A stretch of 64,000 nt of DNA, taken from NCBI GenBank assembly GCA_016722705.1, contig JADKGN010000004.1, positions 1,302,001 to 1,366,000 on the forward strand, read 5' to 3'. The notes under the pieces were generated by a model that searched no databases, was not told the origin of the DNA, and saw nothing but the letters and a program-made list of their open reading frames with translations. This document shows, piece by piece, positions 56,384 to 64,000 of the stretch; position 1 is the stretch's first letter; the number at the start of each line of letters is the position of its first letter. The stretch comes from Candidatus Dechloromonas phosphoritropha (GTDB lineage: Bacteria > Pseudomonadota > Gammaproteobacteria > Burkholderiales > Rhodocyclaceae). Both the position numbers and the translations under genes were made by a program.

Positions 56384-58396
56384 ATGACCCTACATCTGCC
56401 CCGCTCCCTGGAAATAGAGCCAATTATTCCTCATGCTGGCATGTACCGTCCTGACATTGATGGCTTGCGCGCCGTGGCCGTTTTGGCCGTTATCCTGTTC
56501 CACATTAATCCGCATTGGCTGCCCGGCGGTTTTGTCGGGGTGGACGTGTTCTTCGTTATCTCGGGGTACTTGATTACTGGTATCGTAGCCAAGGAACTGC
56601 AGGAAGGCCGCTTTACCATCAAGGCGTTTTACGAGCGCCGTATACGTCGCATCCTGCCCGCTCTGTGGGCCCTGCTGCTGGTGTGCTTGCCCATCAGCTT
56701 TTGGTTAATGCTGCCTGCCGACGCCGAGGCGATGGCCAAGTCCGCCATGTGGTCCATTCTTGCGATGGCCAACGTCTATTTCTGGCGCGAGGTCACTACC
56801 GATTACTTCGCACCGCAGTCGGCGCAGATGCCATTCCTGCACTTGTGGTCGCTAGGCGTCGAAGAGCAGTTCTACGTGTTGTGGCCACTGGCCCTAATGG
56901 TTACCTGGACGCTTTGGCGCCGAAGGCCGCGGGCATTAGCCGCTGCTCTAGCGGTGGCACTGGTTTGTTGTTCGACTTTGTTTGCTGAATGGTTGATCGC
57001 CGCACAGGAAATCCGCTTTGCCTACTACATGCTCCCTGCTCGAGCAGGCGAGCTAGCTGTTGGCGCGGCGCTTGCGTTGGCTTGGCCGCAGCTGGCGGAA
57101 CTTGTCCGGTCTTGGCGAGTCTTCGGTGATGGGGCCGCAGTATTGGGCTGGGGGCTACTCGTGGTCAGCGTTTTCTGGCTAAGTGAGCACGAACCCTTCC
57201 CCGGTTGGCGCGCCCTGCTGCCCACGCTCGGAGCGGTGTCGCTCATTGCGGCTGGTCATGTGGGGTTGGGTAGCTTTTGGCTCCGACCACTATGCCACCC
57301 AGCATCAATCTGGTTGGGGCGCTGCAGTTACTCCGCCTATCTCTGGCACTGGCCTGTACTGGCGTGGTGGCGTTACCTTTGGGGGCAACCGGGTGGGGGG
57401 GAGGGCTTGGGCCTGCTCGCCCTAATCCTGCTACTTGCCGGTGTCAGCCAGCGCTGGATTGAAGAGCCGGCGCGGCGCGACAGTGGCAGTTGGGGGCGAA
57501 CACTCAGCCTGTACTTCCTTATGCCCGTGGCACTCTTGGGGGTCATGGCTCTAATGATTGCACGGGGTGAGCGGTGGGGCCTTCCTCTGTACCCTGCGGC
57601 TCAACTGCAAGGCTGGGCAGAGCTCGAGAATTTCACACGCCCCGTGCACCATTTGGACTGGGTATGCCAACAGCACGTCCTCAACGCCAAGACCCTGACC
57701 GATCCTAGCTGCGAGTTTGGGGGCGGCAACGAATCCACCCAAGTGATGCTGCTTGGGGATTCCCATGCAGCGCAATTCGCCCCTCTAATCCGCAGTGCTG
57801 CGGAGATTCAGGGCGTGCGTGTGCGCTCAGTTGCTTTGGGCAGTTGTCCGGCTCTGCCGGGGCCATTGGCCGGCGTGGTCAGCGATAGCAGATTAGCCGC
57901 GTGCGAAGAAGGCATGCGCCAGGTATTGGCGCGAGCTGAGGACTTCCGGTTGTTGATTATCGGCGGGGCTTGGGCGGGCTACGCCCAGAGAGATCCTCGT
58001 GTTTGGGAACGCCTAGAAGCACACTTGTACAGCCTTACGGCGCGCGGGCATCAGGTGTGGCTGCTTCCTCGCGTGCCAGAAGTACGGGGATATGATGCTG
58101 CATGCTCCGCAAAAAGGCTGCGCGTTGGCGATTGGCTACGATGCCCAACGACCTTGCCTCAAACTGAACCGAACGACGATACCAATGACCGGCTGGCGCA
58201 AGTGGCCGGACGCGTACCTGGGGTTCACTTCTTGCCATTGCGGCCTGGGCTTTGTAGAGAGGCTCATTGCCCGGTGGCGGATGCTCAGGGTCATTTTCTC
58301 TATTCCGACGGCAGCCATCTCAGTGTATATGGCGCTCAGCAGCTGGCTGCTGATCTGCAGCAGGAAGGCCGATTACCCGATTTACGGCAACGTTGA
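56384..58396 (+). CDS. OafA-type acyltransferase with C-terminal SGNH domain
   Basis: 670 residues. The membrane acyltransferase-3 domain (about 20-380, ten or so helices) begins RPDIDGLRAVAVLAVILFHI with the catalytic His, and includes GVDVFFVISGYLITG, SLGVEEQFYVLWPL and SYSAYLWHWPVL. The periplasmic SGNH domain (about 440-665) has VMLLGDSHAAQFAPL with Ser and ends near SDGSHLSVYGAQQL with Asp-x-x-His. Enzymes of this type O-acetylate LPS O-antigen, Nod factor or peptidoglycan. No other polysaccharide genes are near, so it is probably mobile-borne cargo. Confidence 0.9.
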   Translation: MTLHLPRSLEIEPIIPHAGMYRPDIDGLRAVAVLAVILFHINPHWLPGGFVGVDVFFVISGYLITGIVAKELQEGRFTIKAFYERRIRRILPALWALLLVCLPISFWLMLPADAEAMAKSAMWSILAMANVYFWREVTTDYFAPQSAQMPFLHLWSLGVEEQFYVLWPLALMVTWTLWRRRPRALAAALAVALVCCSTLFAEWLIAAQEIRFAYYMLPARAGELAVGAALALAWPQLAELVRSWRVFGDGAAVLGWGLLVVSVFWLSEHEPFPGWRALLPTLGAVSLIAAGHVGLGSFWLRPLCHPASIWLGRCSYSAYLWHWPVLAWWRYLWGQPGGGEGLGLLALILLLAGVSQRWIEEPARRDSGSWGRTLSLYFLMPVALLGVMALMIARGERWGLPLYPAAQLQGWAELENFTRPVHHLDWVCQQHVLNAKTLTDPSCEFGGGNESTQVMLLGDSHAAQFAPLIRSAAEIQGVRVRSVALGSCPALPGPLAGVVSDSRLAACEEGMRQVLARAEDFRLLIIGGAWAGYAQRDPRVWERLEAHLYSLTARGHQVWLLPRVPEVRGYDAACSAKRLRVGDWLRCPTTLPQTEPNDDTNDRLAQVAGRVPGVHFLPLRPGLCREAHCPVADAQGHFLYSDGSHLSVYGAQQLAADLQQEGRLPDLRQR

Positions 58397-58531
58397 AGAT
58401 ATTTTCATCAATCGGCTCTCGGTCGAAGGGGGACTTATTAATTCCAATTAGCGTTCAAGATGATACTAACGCTAGAATATTCCCGAGTGCAAAAGACAAT
58501 AAGTCCTAAGAAATAGATAGGGGACAGACCA

Positions 58532-60082
58532 GAATGGCGCTAAGTTAAGCCCATTCAGTGGAAAAGCCGTTCATGCCATAGAGATAAATGAGATAATTTG
58601 GCATGAAAATTGGCACGCTCTATCTCCCTGGATTTCACCTATCGACGCTGCGCCGCAAGCCACGCTCTGGCGCGCAAAAGCTGGCTGACGAAAAGATTCG
58701 GATTCGCCGGCATACGATCAGCCAACTGGGGGAGTGTTTTGGTTCCTTCATTCCGACCCGCGAACTGGGGAAGGAGAAGGTGGGTAATTTCAGTCGGCGT
58801 CGGATATTCAGCAAGGAGAACACCTTCTGGGGGTTTTTCACCCAGATTCTCGACGCCGACGGCGGTTGCCGGGAAGTGGTTCGCAAAGTTCAGGCGTTTG
58901 CGGCTTCTCGTTCGATGCCGGTGCCCTGCGCATCGACCTCGGCGTACTGTCAGGCCCGAAGCAAACTGGAGAGCGGCGGACTGAAACGCATCCTGAAGCA
59001 CAGCGCCGAACAGTTGCAGCAGCGGGGACAGCATCGCCGATGGAAAGATCGGCGCGTCGTGGTAGTCGATGGAACGGCAGTGAGCATGCCCGACACCCCG
59101 GCCAATCAAGAGGCGTGGCCCCAGCCGGGAAGCCAGAAGCCGGGATGTGGATTCCCACAGGCCCAGATCTGTGCCTGCTTCTGTCGACAAACCGGCACAT
59201 TGTTGAGTCATCGGGTCAGTTCCCTCAGGGACGGCGAATTGACTCTTCTGCGCCAGCAATGGGGAGAGTTCAAGCCCGGCGACATCATGATGGGTGACAA
59301 GGGGTTTTGCAGCTATTACGACGTCTGGAAATTCCAGCAAAGGGGCGTGGACACGGTGATGACCCTGGCGCGGCGGACACCGGTCGAAGCGGGGGCGGCG
59401 AGCGACGTGCTGGGGCCGGACGACTTGCTGATCACGTGGCCCAAGCCCGTCTGGAACAAGAACCTGAGCTATTCCCATGAAGAATGGCGGACGCTTCCCG
59501 ACGCTCTCACGCTACGCCAGATCAAGGTCACGATCACGGTGCCGGGCAGGCGCAGCGAGTCCTTCTATCTCGTGACGACCCTGAGCGATGCATCACGCTA
59601 CGCGGCCTCTGAACTGGCGGATCTGTATTTCCAACGCTGGGATGTCGAACTGTTCTTTCGCGATATCAAGACCACCTTGGGTATGGACGTGCTGCGCTGT
59701 CGTTCTCCGGAAATGGTGGAGAAGGAAATCCTGATGCATTTCATTGCTTACAACGCCATCCGCTTGCTGATGGTCGAAGCGGCGACCGAGGTCGATCAGG
59801 CGCCACGCCGACTGAGCTTCAAAGCCAGCATTCAAGCATTGCGCCAGTGGGAACCCTTGTTCAGCAGAACGAACGACCCGAGGGAACAACGGCGATTGAT
59901 GGGGGCGCTTCGATCTTCAATCGCCGGACATCTTGTACCTCATCGACCGGGACGAAGGGAGCCTCGATGCGTGAAACGACGACCCAAACCTTTCGCGCTT
60001 CTCACTGCGCCGCGGCACCAGATCTGCGAAATCCCACATCGAAGCCGCTATCATGCAAAAGTGGCTTAACTTAGCGCCATTC
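58532..60082 (+). mobile_element. IS4-family element next to a group II intron
   Basis: Inverted ends GAATGGCGCTAAGTTAAGCC (58532-58551) and its complement (60063-60082). Left flank is GGACAGACC(A), the complement of the GGTCTGTCC repeat. The right flank is intron sequence, so the target duplicate is missing. 1551 bp. Confidence 0.88.
58603..60069 (+). CDS. IS4-family transposase
   Basis: 488 residues. First Asp in VVDGTAVSMPDTPANQEAWP, second in IMMGDKGFCSYYDVW, and the Y-R-E-K signature LYFQRWDVELFFRDIKTTLG. Intact, so it could act in trans on the MITE at 55324-55417. The C-terminus nearly reaches the right inverted repeat, as in compact IS elements. Related, by shared motifs, to the frameshifted inner transposase at 53530-54914. 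Confidence 0.94.
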   Translation: MKIGTLYLPGFHLSTLRRKPRSGAQKLADEKIRIRRHTISQLGECFGSFIPTRELGKEKVGNFSRRRIFSKENTFWGFFTQILDADGGCREVVRKVQAFAASRSMPVPCASTSAYCQARSKLESGGLKRILKHSAEQLQQRGQHRRWKDRRVVVVDGTAVSMPDTPANQEAWPQPGSQKPGCGFPQAQICACFCRQTGTLLSHRVSSLRDGELTLLRQQWGEFKPGDIMMGDKGFCSYYDVWKFQQRGVDTVMTLARRTPVEAGAASDVLGPDDLLITWPKPVWNKNLSYSHEEWRTLPDALTLRQIKVTITVPGRRSESFYLVTTLSDASRYAASELADLYFQRWDVELFFRDIKTTLGMDVLRCRSPEMVEKEILMHFIAYNAIRLLMVEAATEVDQAPRRLSFKASIQALRQWEPLFSRTNDPREQRRLMGALRSSIAGHLVPHRPGRREPRCVKRRPKPFALLTAPRHQICEIPHRSRYHAKVA

Positions 60083-60122
60083 GGTAGAGTAGAGAATAGG
60101 CTTTCGCCTGCCCTCCCTCATC

Positions 60123-60155
60123 AAACCGTGCATGCGGTTTTCCCGCACACGGCTT
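60123..60155 (-). ncRNA. Group II intron domain V
   Basis: Minus-strand hairpin AGCCGTGTGCGG-GAAA-ACCGCATGCACGGTTT: the AGC triad, a long stem with internal bulge and a GAAA tetraloop, i.e. the catalytic core of group II introns. It lies 12 bp after the stop of the intron-encoded protein. Confidence 0.9.
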
Positions 60156-60166
60156 TCCGATGTTCT

Positions 60167-61501
60167 TCATGCCGAGACATGCGCCGAGCGCCAGCCCGCC
60201 ACCCCGGAAATCTTGTATAGCCCGTGACGCTCGTAGAGGTCGCGACGTGGAAATCGACACAAGGCCGCTTTCCTGTCCTTGACCTTGTGGCGCCTCATCA
60301 AGTGCGTTCGCAGTCGGTCTTCCGCATGCTGCCTGACTTTGCTCATCGCCAGACTTGAGTTCCGGTAGTGAAAGTAGTTCGCCCAGCCTCGCAGGCTGCG
60401 GTTCACATTTCCCACAATGTCGCCCAAGGGGATGGCGGTCAGGTTCCTCTGGGTCAGTTCCGTCAGTCTCGCCTTGATCTTCTTCAGCGATTTGTCTGCC
60501 GGTCTGACATTCGGGTACGGCTTTCCAGTTTTCGCCCCTCGACTCATCTGTAGCGTAAAACCCAAGAAGTTGAAGCTGGCTTCGGTGGCGTCCATGATGT
60601 GGGTCTTGGCTTCGTTGAGACTGAGGCCCAAGCGTTCCAGCACATGACGCACCACGTTCAGCGGTTCCTCTACATCCTTTCGGCACATCACAACAAAGTC
60701 GTCCGCGTAACGCACGAGGTGCGCTTGCAGCTTACCCTTGAGGTTTCGCCGTTGCCATAACCGGTCAAGCAAGTGCAGGTAGCAGTTGGCCAGTAACGGT
60801 GAGATCACGCCGCCTTGCGGGGTGCCTTTCCGGTTGGCTTTCCCGCCGCCTACGGTCTTCTTTACGCCGCCTTCTTCACCGATAACCGGGGCTTTGAGCC
60901 ATTGCTTGATGAGGTGCAATACCCCCCCATCGACAATGCGCTCGGCCACCACGGCCATCAGTTTGTCGTGCGGTATGCTGTCAAAGTATTTCGACAGGTC
61001 GGCGTCTATGACTTGGGTGTATCCGGCCCACAGCGTGTTGGCGATGTCATCCACGGCATCGTGGGCCGATTTCTTGGGCCGGAATCCGTACGAGTGCGCA
61101 CAGAAGTCGGCTTCAAAGATCGGTTCGATGATGAGTTTCACCGCCATTTGCGCGACCCGGTCGCGAATCGTCGGGATGCCCAGTGGACGCTGACTGCCGT
61201 CCGCTTTGGGGATCATGGCGCGCCGCACGGGTTGAGCCTGGTAGGTTTTGTCTTTCAGATCACGGGCCAATTCCCGCAGCAACGTTTCTACCCCGATTCC
61301 GTTCTCTATGGCTTCGAAGCTGATCCCATCAATGCCGGAACTGCCTCGGTTGGCACGGACAAGACGCCAGGCGTGATGGAGGACATCCTCCCAGCTGATC
61401 TTGTCGTAGAGCGCGTAAAAGCGGTAGGCCGTCTCTTGCTTGGCCTTGGCATAGAGCTTCCTCTGTAGCGTCCTGATCGTATCCGGGGTGGTTAGCGACA
61501 T
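60167..61501 (-). CDS. ltrA: Group II intron reverse transcriptase/maturase
   Basis: 444 residues. RT motifs: MIPKADGSQRPLGIPTIRDR, GFRPKKSAHDAV, DADLSKYFDSIPHDKL, GTPQGGVISPLLANCYLHLL, VRYADDFVVMC. The maturase domain (about 330-400) has GWANYFHYRNSS. No C-terminal HNH endonuclease is visible, so the intron probably inserts through nascent DNA or single strands. Intact and likely active. Confidence 0.94.
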   Translation of the reverse strand: MSLTTPDTIRTLQRKLYAKAKQETAYRFYALYDKISWEDVLHHAWRLVRANRGSSGIDGISFEAIENGIGVETLLRELARDLKDKTYQAQPVRRAMIPKADGSQRPLGIPTIRDRVAQMAVKLIIEPIFEADFCAHSYGFRPKKSAHDAVDDIANTLWAGYTQVIDADLSKYFDSIPHDKLMAVVAERIVDGGVLHLIKQWLKAPVIGEEGGVKKTVGGGKANRKGTPQGGVISPLLANCYLHLLDRLWQRRNLKGKLQAHLVRYADDFVVMCRKDVEEPLNVVRHVLERLGLSLNEAKTHIMDATEASFNFLGFTLQMSRGAKTGKPYPNVRPADKSLKKIKARLTELTQRNLTAIPLGDIVGNVNRSLRGWANYFHYRNSSLAMSKVRQHAEDRLRTHLMRRHKVKDRKAALCRFPRRDLYERHGLYKISGVAGWRSAHVSA

Positions 61502-62062
61502 GGCAATCCCCTGATCCTCCGCGCTTCGGTTGCATGAACAAAGCAGGGTTCCTTCCCTCGACCGGGGTTGTGTTGTCCCGCGATCTCAGTCGGTACTATG
61601 AACCCCTCCGACTCCCGTCTCAGGCCGCTGCGCTTTCGTTTCCTTATACGCAACAGTCGGTGGCCTCCCCACCTCCGCAGACGGGTCTCCAGCACTGGGC
61701 AATAAATCTTCGAAAACATGCCGACCCTGCTACCCCGGGAGTCAACGAATGCCACTTCCGTTATTTCAGCATCCACCCAACGGCCTTCCCCTTCTGTCCA
61801 CAGGGTCGGCGTCTCCACTTCGTTTACGAGGCTACTCATGGGTTCACTTACGTTACGGCCTGCTCTCTTGCTGTTTGGAAACTCACGACCCCGCGTTACC
61901 GCGACGCCGCTTCCTCATGCTACCGGGGCGTACGGACAACTCCCCGGACGGGACTTCAACCCGCTAGATTTACTGCTGTTACTGCGAACGAACAGAGCAC
62001 GATTTCTACTCATGACCGCTATCCGAAGATCACGGTCAACCGGAAAATCCGGCCAAAAATGA

Positions 62063-63070
62063 CTACTTGGCCGGCTTGAGCTTGGCAACCGCTTCTTGCA
62101 GCGGTTTGAACGGCCCGTATTTGTGCTGCTCCGGGATGCCGCCGCCGTAGTACGGAGGATAGGCTGAATCCACCGGCTTGTTGTAGCCAAGCGGGTAATC
62201 CTTTTCCAGATTCGGCTTGACCGGACGCGAATGGCTCAGCACGTAGGCGGCCACATCATAGGCTTCGTCGTCGGACAACAACGCGGTTTCCATGGTGCGG
62301 CCGAGCGGCATGTTGGCCTTGATGAAGGCGGATGCCGTCAGCAGGCGGCCCATGCCGGCGCCCTTGTCGAAACTGTCCTTGCCCCACAGCGCCGGGAAGA
62401 TATAGCCGGTGCCATCGCCAAGCTGGCCTTTGGGCGTGCCTGAGCCATCCGGCTTGTGGCAACTGGCACATTCACGCTCGAAAATGACCTTGCCGGCAGG
62501 CAGGTCGGCCTTGCGGTCCGGCGGGGTGAACTTCATCGTGCCAGCACCTTCGACATGGCTGCCAACCGGGATGCCGGTGGACAGGAAGTGCATGTAAGTG
62601 ACGAAGGCCTTCATCTCCCGGCTATTCACAGGAATCGCCTTGCCGGCCATGCTGCGCTCCATGCAGTCATTGACACGATCCTCGATCGTACCGATGGCAT
62701 TGTCACGGGCCCGGTAGATCGGGTATTTGGCACTCACGCCGACCCAAGGCATGGCATAAGGCTTGGTCGCGCCATTTTCATGGCAGGACTGGCAACTCAG
62801 GTTATTGCCGGCGTAGCGCATCTTCTTGTTTTTGGCGTTCGGCCCGAGATACACCGAGGTGTCGTTCGTCAGCGCCAGGCCGTAACGCGCCAGTTCGCCA
62901 TAGGCATCGTTCGGCAGTTTCTCGATATCCGGCGCCTGCCAGTTCGTGACGACATTCGGCGCAACCGGCGCGGCGGCCGACTTGGTAGCATCGGCAGCCC
63001 GTACCGGACCAAGAGCAAAGGAGAAGATGAGCGCTGTGGAAAGCGCCAGGGGCGTGAAATATTTTGTCAT
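62063..63070 (-). CDS. Dihaem cytochrome, thiosulfate dehydrogenase (TsdA)-like
   Basis: 335 residues with a signal peptide (about 1-25), periplasmic. Haem motifs CQSCH (NLSCQSCHENGATKPYAMPW) and CASCH. The segment AIGTIEDRVNDCMERSMAGK with NSREMKAFVTYMHFLSTGIP is typical of TsdA, which couples two thiosulfates to tetrathionate. The additional Cys in NDCMERS is a TsdA hallmark. The enzyme direction and true substrate cannot be told. The stop lies about 60 bp from the intron 5' end. Confidence 0.85.
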   Translation of the reverse strand: MTKYFTPLALSTALIFSFALGPVRAADATKSAAAPVAPNVVTNWQAPDIEKLPNDAYGELARYGLALTNDTSVYLGPNAKNKKMRYAGNNLSCQSCHENGATKPYAMPWVGVSAKYPIYRARDNAIGTIEDRVNDCMERSMAGKAIPVNSREMKAFVTYMHFLSTGIPVGSHVEGAGTMKFTPPDRKADLPAGKVIFERECASCHKPDGSGTPKGQLGDGTGYIFPALWGKDSFDKGAGMGRLLTASAFIKANMPLGRTMETALLSDDEAYDVAAYVLSHSRPVKPNLEKDYPLGYNKPVDSAYPPYYGGGIPEQHKYGPFKPLQEAVAKLKPAK

Positions 63071-63125
63071 TTTGGTTCATGGGTTATTCGAGGTTGATAG
63101 GGAGACACTGATTTATTCGAGAATT

Positions 63126-63194
63126 GCCATTCCGGCGAAGGACGGAATCCGGAAAAATGAACGGCCTGGACCCCGGCCTTCGCTAGGGTGACGA
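63126..63194. repeat. Two-hairpin palindromic repeat, copy 3
   Basis: ATTCCG-GCGAAGGA-CGGAAT (63129-63148) and ACCCCGGC-CTTC-GCTAGGGT (63170-63189, one arm partly decayed). It is flanked by outer inverted repeats GGAGACACTGATTTATTCG and CGAATAGATAAGCGTTTCC. Same element as 44972-45040. Confidence 0.82.
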
Positions 63195-63327
63195 ATAGAT
63201 AAGCGTTTCCATAGATAGTCGCATGGCGCAAGAATGACAACAAGCACTGAACCGGCACAATGTAGGCGGCGGAAAACCGTACTTCGGCCGCAACGACCCA
63301 ATCAATCGTACCTGAGCAGAGGGTAAC

Positions 63328-64000
63328 TTGCATCTCTTCGTCGATATCTCCAGCCACGGCTTCGGGCACCTCGCCATCGCGGCGCCGGTGCTGAATGCGC
63401 TGGCCGAAATGGCCCCGGACTTCCGGTTGACCATACGCAGCGGCCTCCCCCGGCAGAAGCTGGCACAGCGCATCCGGCCGCCCTTCACCCTGATTGCCGG
63501 CAGCAGCGATTTCGGCTACGTGATGATCGACGCAACACGCATCAATCTCGCGGCCAGCGCCGCCGCCTATCGCCACGCCCATGCCGACTGGCCGGCCACG
63601 GTTGCGCGTGAGGCCGCATGGCTTGCCGTGCTCAAGCCGGATCTGGTCATCACCAACGTCGCCTATCTGCCGCTGGCCGGCGCGGCACGGCTCGGCATCC
63701 CCGCACTCAGCCTGTGCTCGCTCAACTGGGCCGACCTCTTCGCCCATTTCTTCGGCCATGAACCCTGGGCGGCGCCGATCCACGACGCGATGCTCGCCGC
63801 CTACCGCAGCGCCCGGACTTTCTTGCGCGTCACCCCCGGCATGCCGATGCACGAACTCCGCAACCTCGACGCCGTCGGCCCGATTGCGGCCATCGGTCAA
63901 CACCATGATCTCGGGCTGAACGGCAACAAGGCCGTGCTGATCGCCATGGGCGGCATCGACCATCGGCTGCCGGTCGAAAATTGGCCACGGCTGCCCGGCA
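63328..64000 (+). CDS. Glycosyltransferase-like protein (3' end beyond window)
   Basis: At least 224 codons. Start probably TTG at 63328 with AGAGGG upstream, because the N-terminus LHLFVDISSHGFGHLAIAAP begins a Rossmann fold as in GT-B glycosyltransferases (GFGH glycine loop). LAVLKPDLVITNVAYLPLAG and IPALSLCSLNWADLFAHFFG follow. The nucleotide-binding C-terminal half lies outside. Resembles a group of uncharacterised UDP-sugar transferase-like proteins; the acceptor is unknown. Confidence 0.68.
   Translation, partial: MHLFVDISSHGFGHLAIAAPVLNALAEMAPDFRLTIRSGLPRQKLAQRIRPPFTLIAGSSDFGYVMIDATRINLAASAAAYRHAHADWPATVAREAAWLAVLKPDLVITNVAYLPLAGAARLGIPALSLCSLNWADLFAHFFGHEPWAAPIHDAMLAAYRSARTFLRVTPGMPMHELRNLDAVGPIAAIGQHHDLGLNGNKAVLIAMGGIDHRLPVENWPRLPG

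Larger units (their letters stand above)
60084..62000 (-). mobile_element. Group II intron
   Basis: The minus strand contains the reverse-transcriptase gene within domain IV, domain V (AGCCGTGTGCGGGAAAACCG..., 60123-60155 in plus coordinates) and a short domain VI ending near 60084, about 1 bp past the IS right end. The 5' end is tentatively at 62000, where the minus strand reads GTGCTC. The 5' 500 bp hold no gene. Neither flank shows a clear known homing site. Confidence 0.75.

Overview
The window reads as chromosomal DNA of a GC-rich betaproteobacterium, most likely of the Rhodocyclales (Dechloromonas, Azonexus or Accumulibacter type). The basis is gene content: a class I polyhydroxyalkanoate synthase, an ahcY gene under an S-adenosylhomocysteine riboswitch followed by tlyA and metF, a phenylacetate (paa) cluster, a TsdA-like dihaem cytochrome, and dispersed palindromic repeats of the GTCATTCCGGCG type. 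Species cannot be fixed from the sequence alone.

Layout. 1-4.1 kb is an insertion-sequence cluster: two related IS4-family elements, then an IS1182 element flanked by CTAG. 4.1-14.3 kb is mostly core metabolism: an MBL-fold hydrolase, PaaY, a YdcF-like protein, a hipBA module, phaC, then riboswitch-ahcY-membrane protein-tlyA-metF (activated methyl cycle). 14.3-20.6 kb is an inserted island between metF and its apparent terminator. It holds a wrecked type I restriction system (hsdM split by an ISAs1 element, no hsdS, hsdR frameshifted and fused to a metallopeptidase remnant), a PIN/RHH toxin-antitoxin pair and an unknown gene, and it ends in a second copy of the metF 3' end. 20.6-28.2 kb is core again: MscS, two tRNA-Lys genes, ProQ, dienelactone hydrolase, RNase G, TrhP, an acyltransferase and a dihaem cytochrome.

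28.5-30.3 kb holds a DUF3303-like gene with a 13-copy hexanucleotide repeat, split by an intact IS4 element with a 10-bp target duplication. 30.5-37.7 kb carries a GYD protein, a VOC protein, a PmrA/QseB-type two-component system with a PmrA-like box in front of htrA, a DUF599 protein, an OmpA-like lipoprotein and a thioesterase. 37.7-42.9 kb has a chimaeric MFS/pseudouridine-synthase ORF, an RHH/ParE pair enclosed by a 298-bp direct repeat, the intact pseudouridine synthase and a large PLD-helicase protein of anti-phage or repair type.

43.4-51.7 kb is the paa cluster. paaG, paaI, paaK and paaF look intact. paaN, paaH, paaJ and paaE carry frameshifts and internal deletions, and paaABCD are gone, so the pathway cannot epoxidise the ring from this locus. 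51.8-62.0 kb is mobile DNA again: a HigB/HigA-type pair with a nonsense-mutated toxin, an IS nested in another IS, a 94-bp MITE, a PQ-loop protein, an SGNH acyltransferase, another IS4 element and a group II intron. A TsdA-like cytochrome and the start of a glycosyltransferase-like gene close the window.

The strongest general signal is repeated genome erosion. Many genes are joined by deletions, several at short shared sequences, and mobile elements sit inside other elements. Some single-base frameshifts could be sequencing errors. The insertions with target duplications that restore the reading frame when removed are real events.
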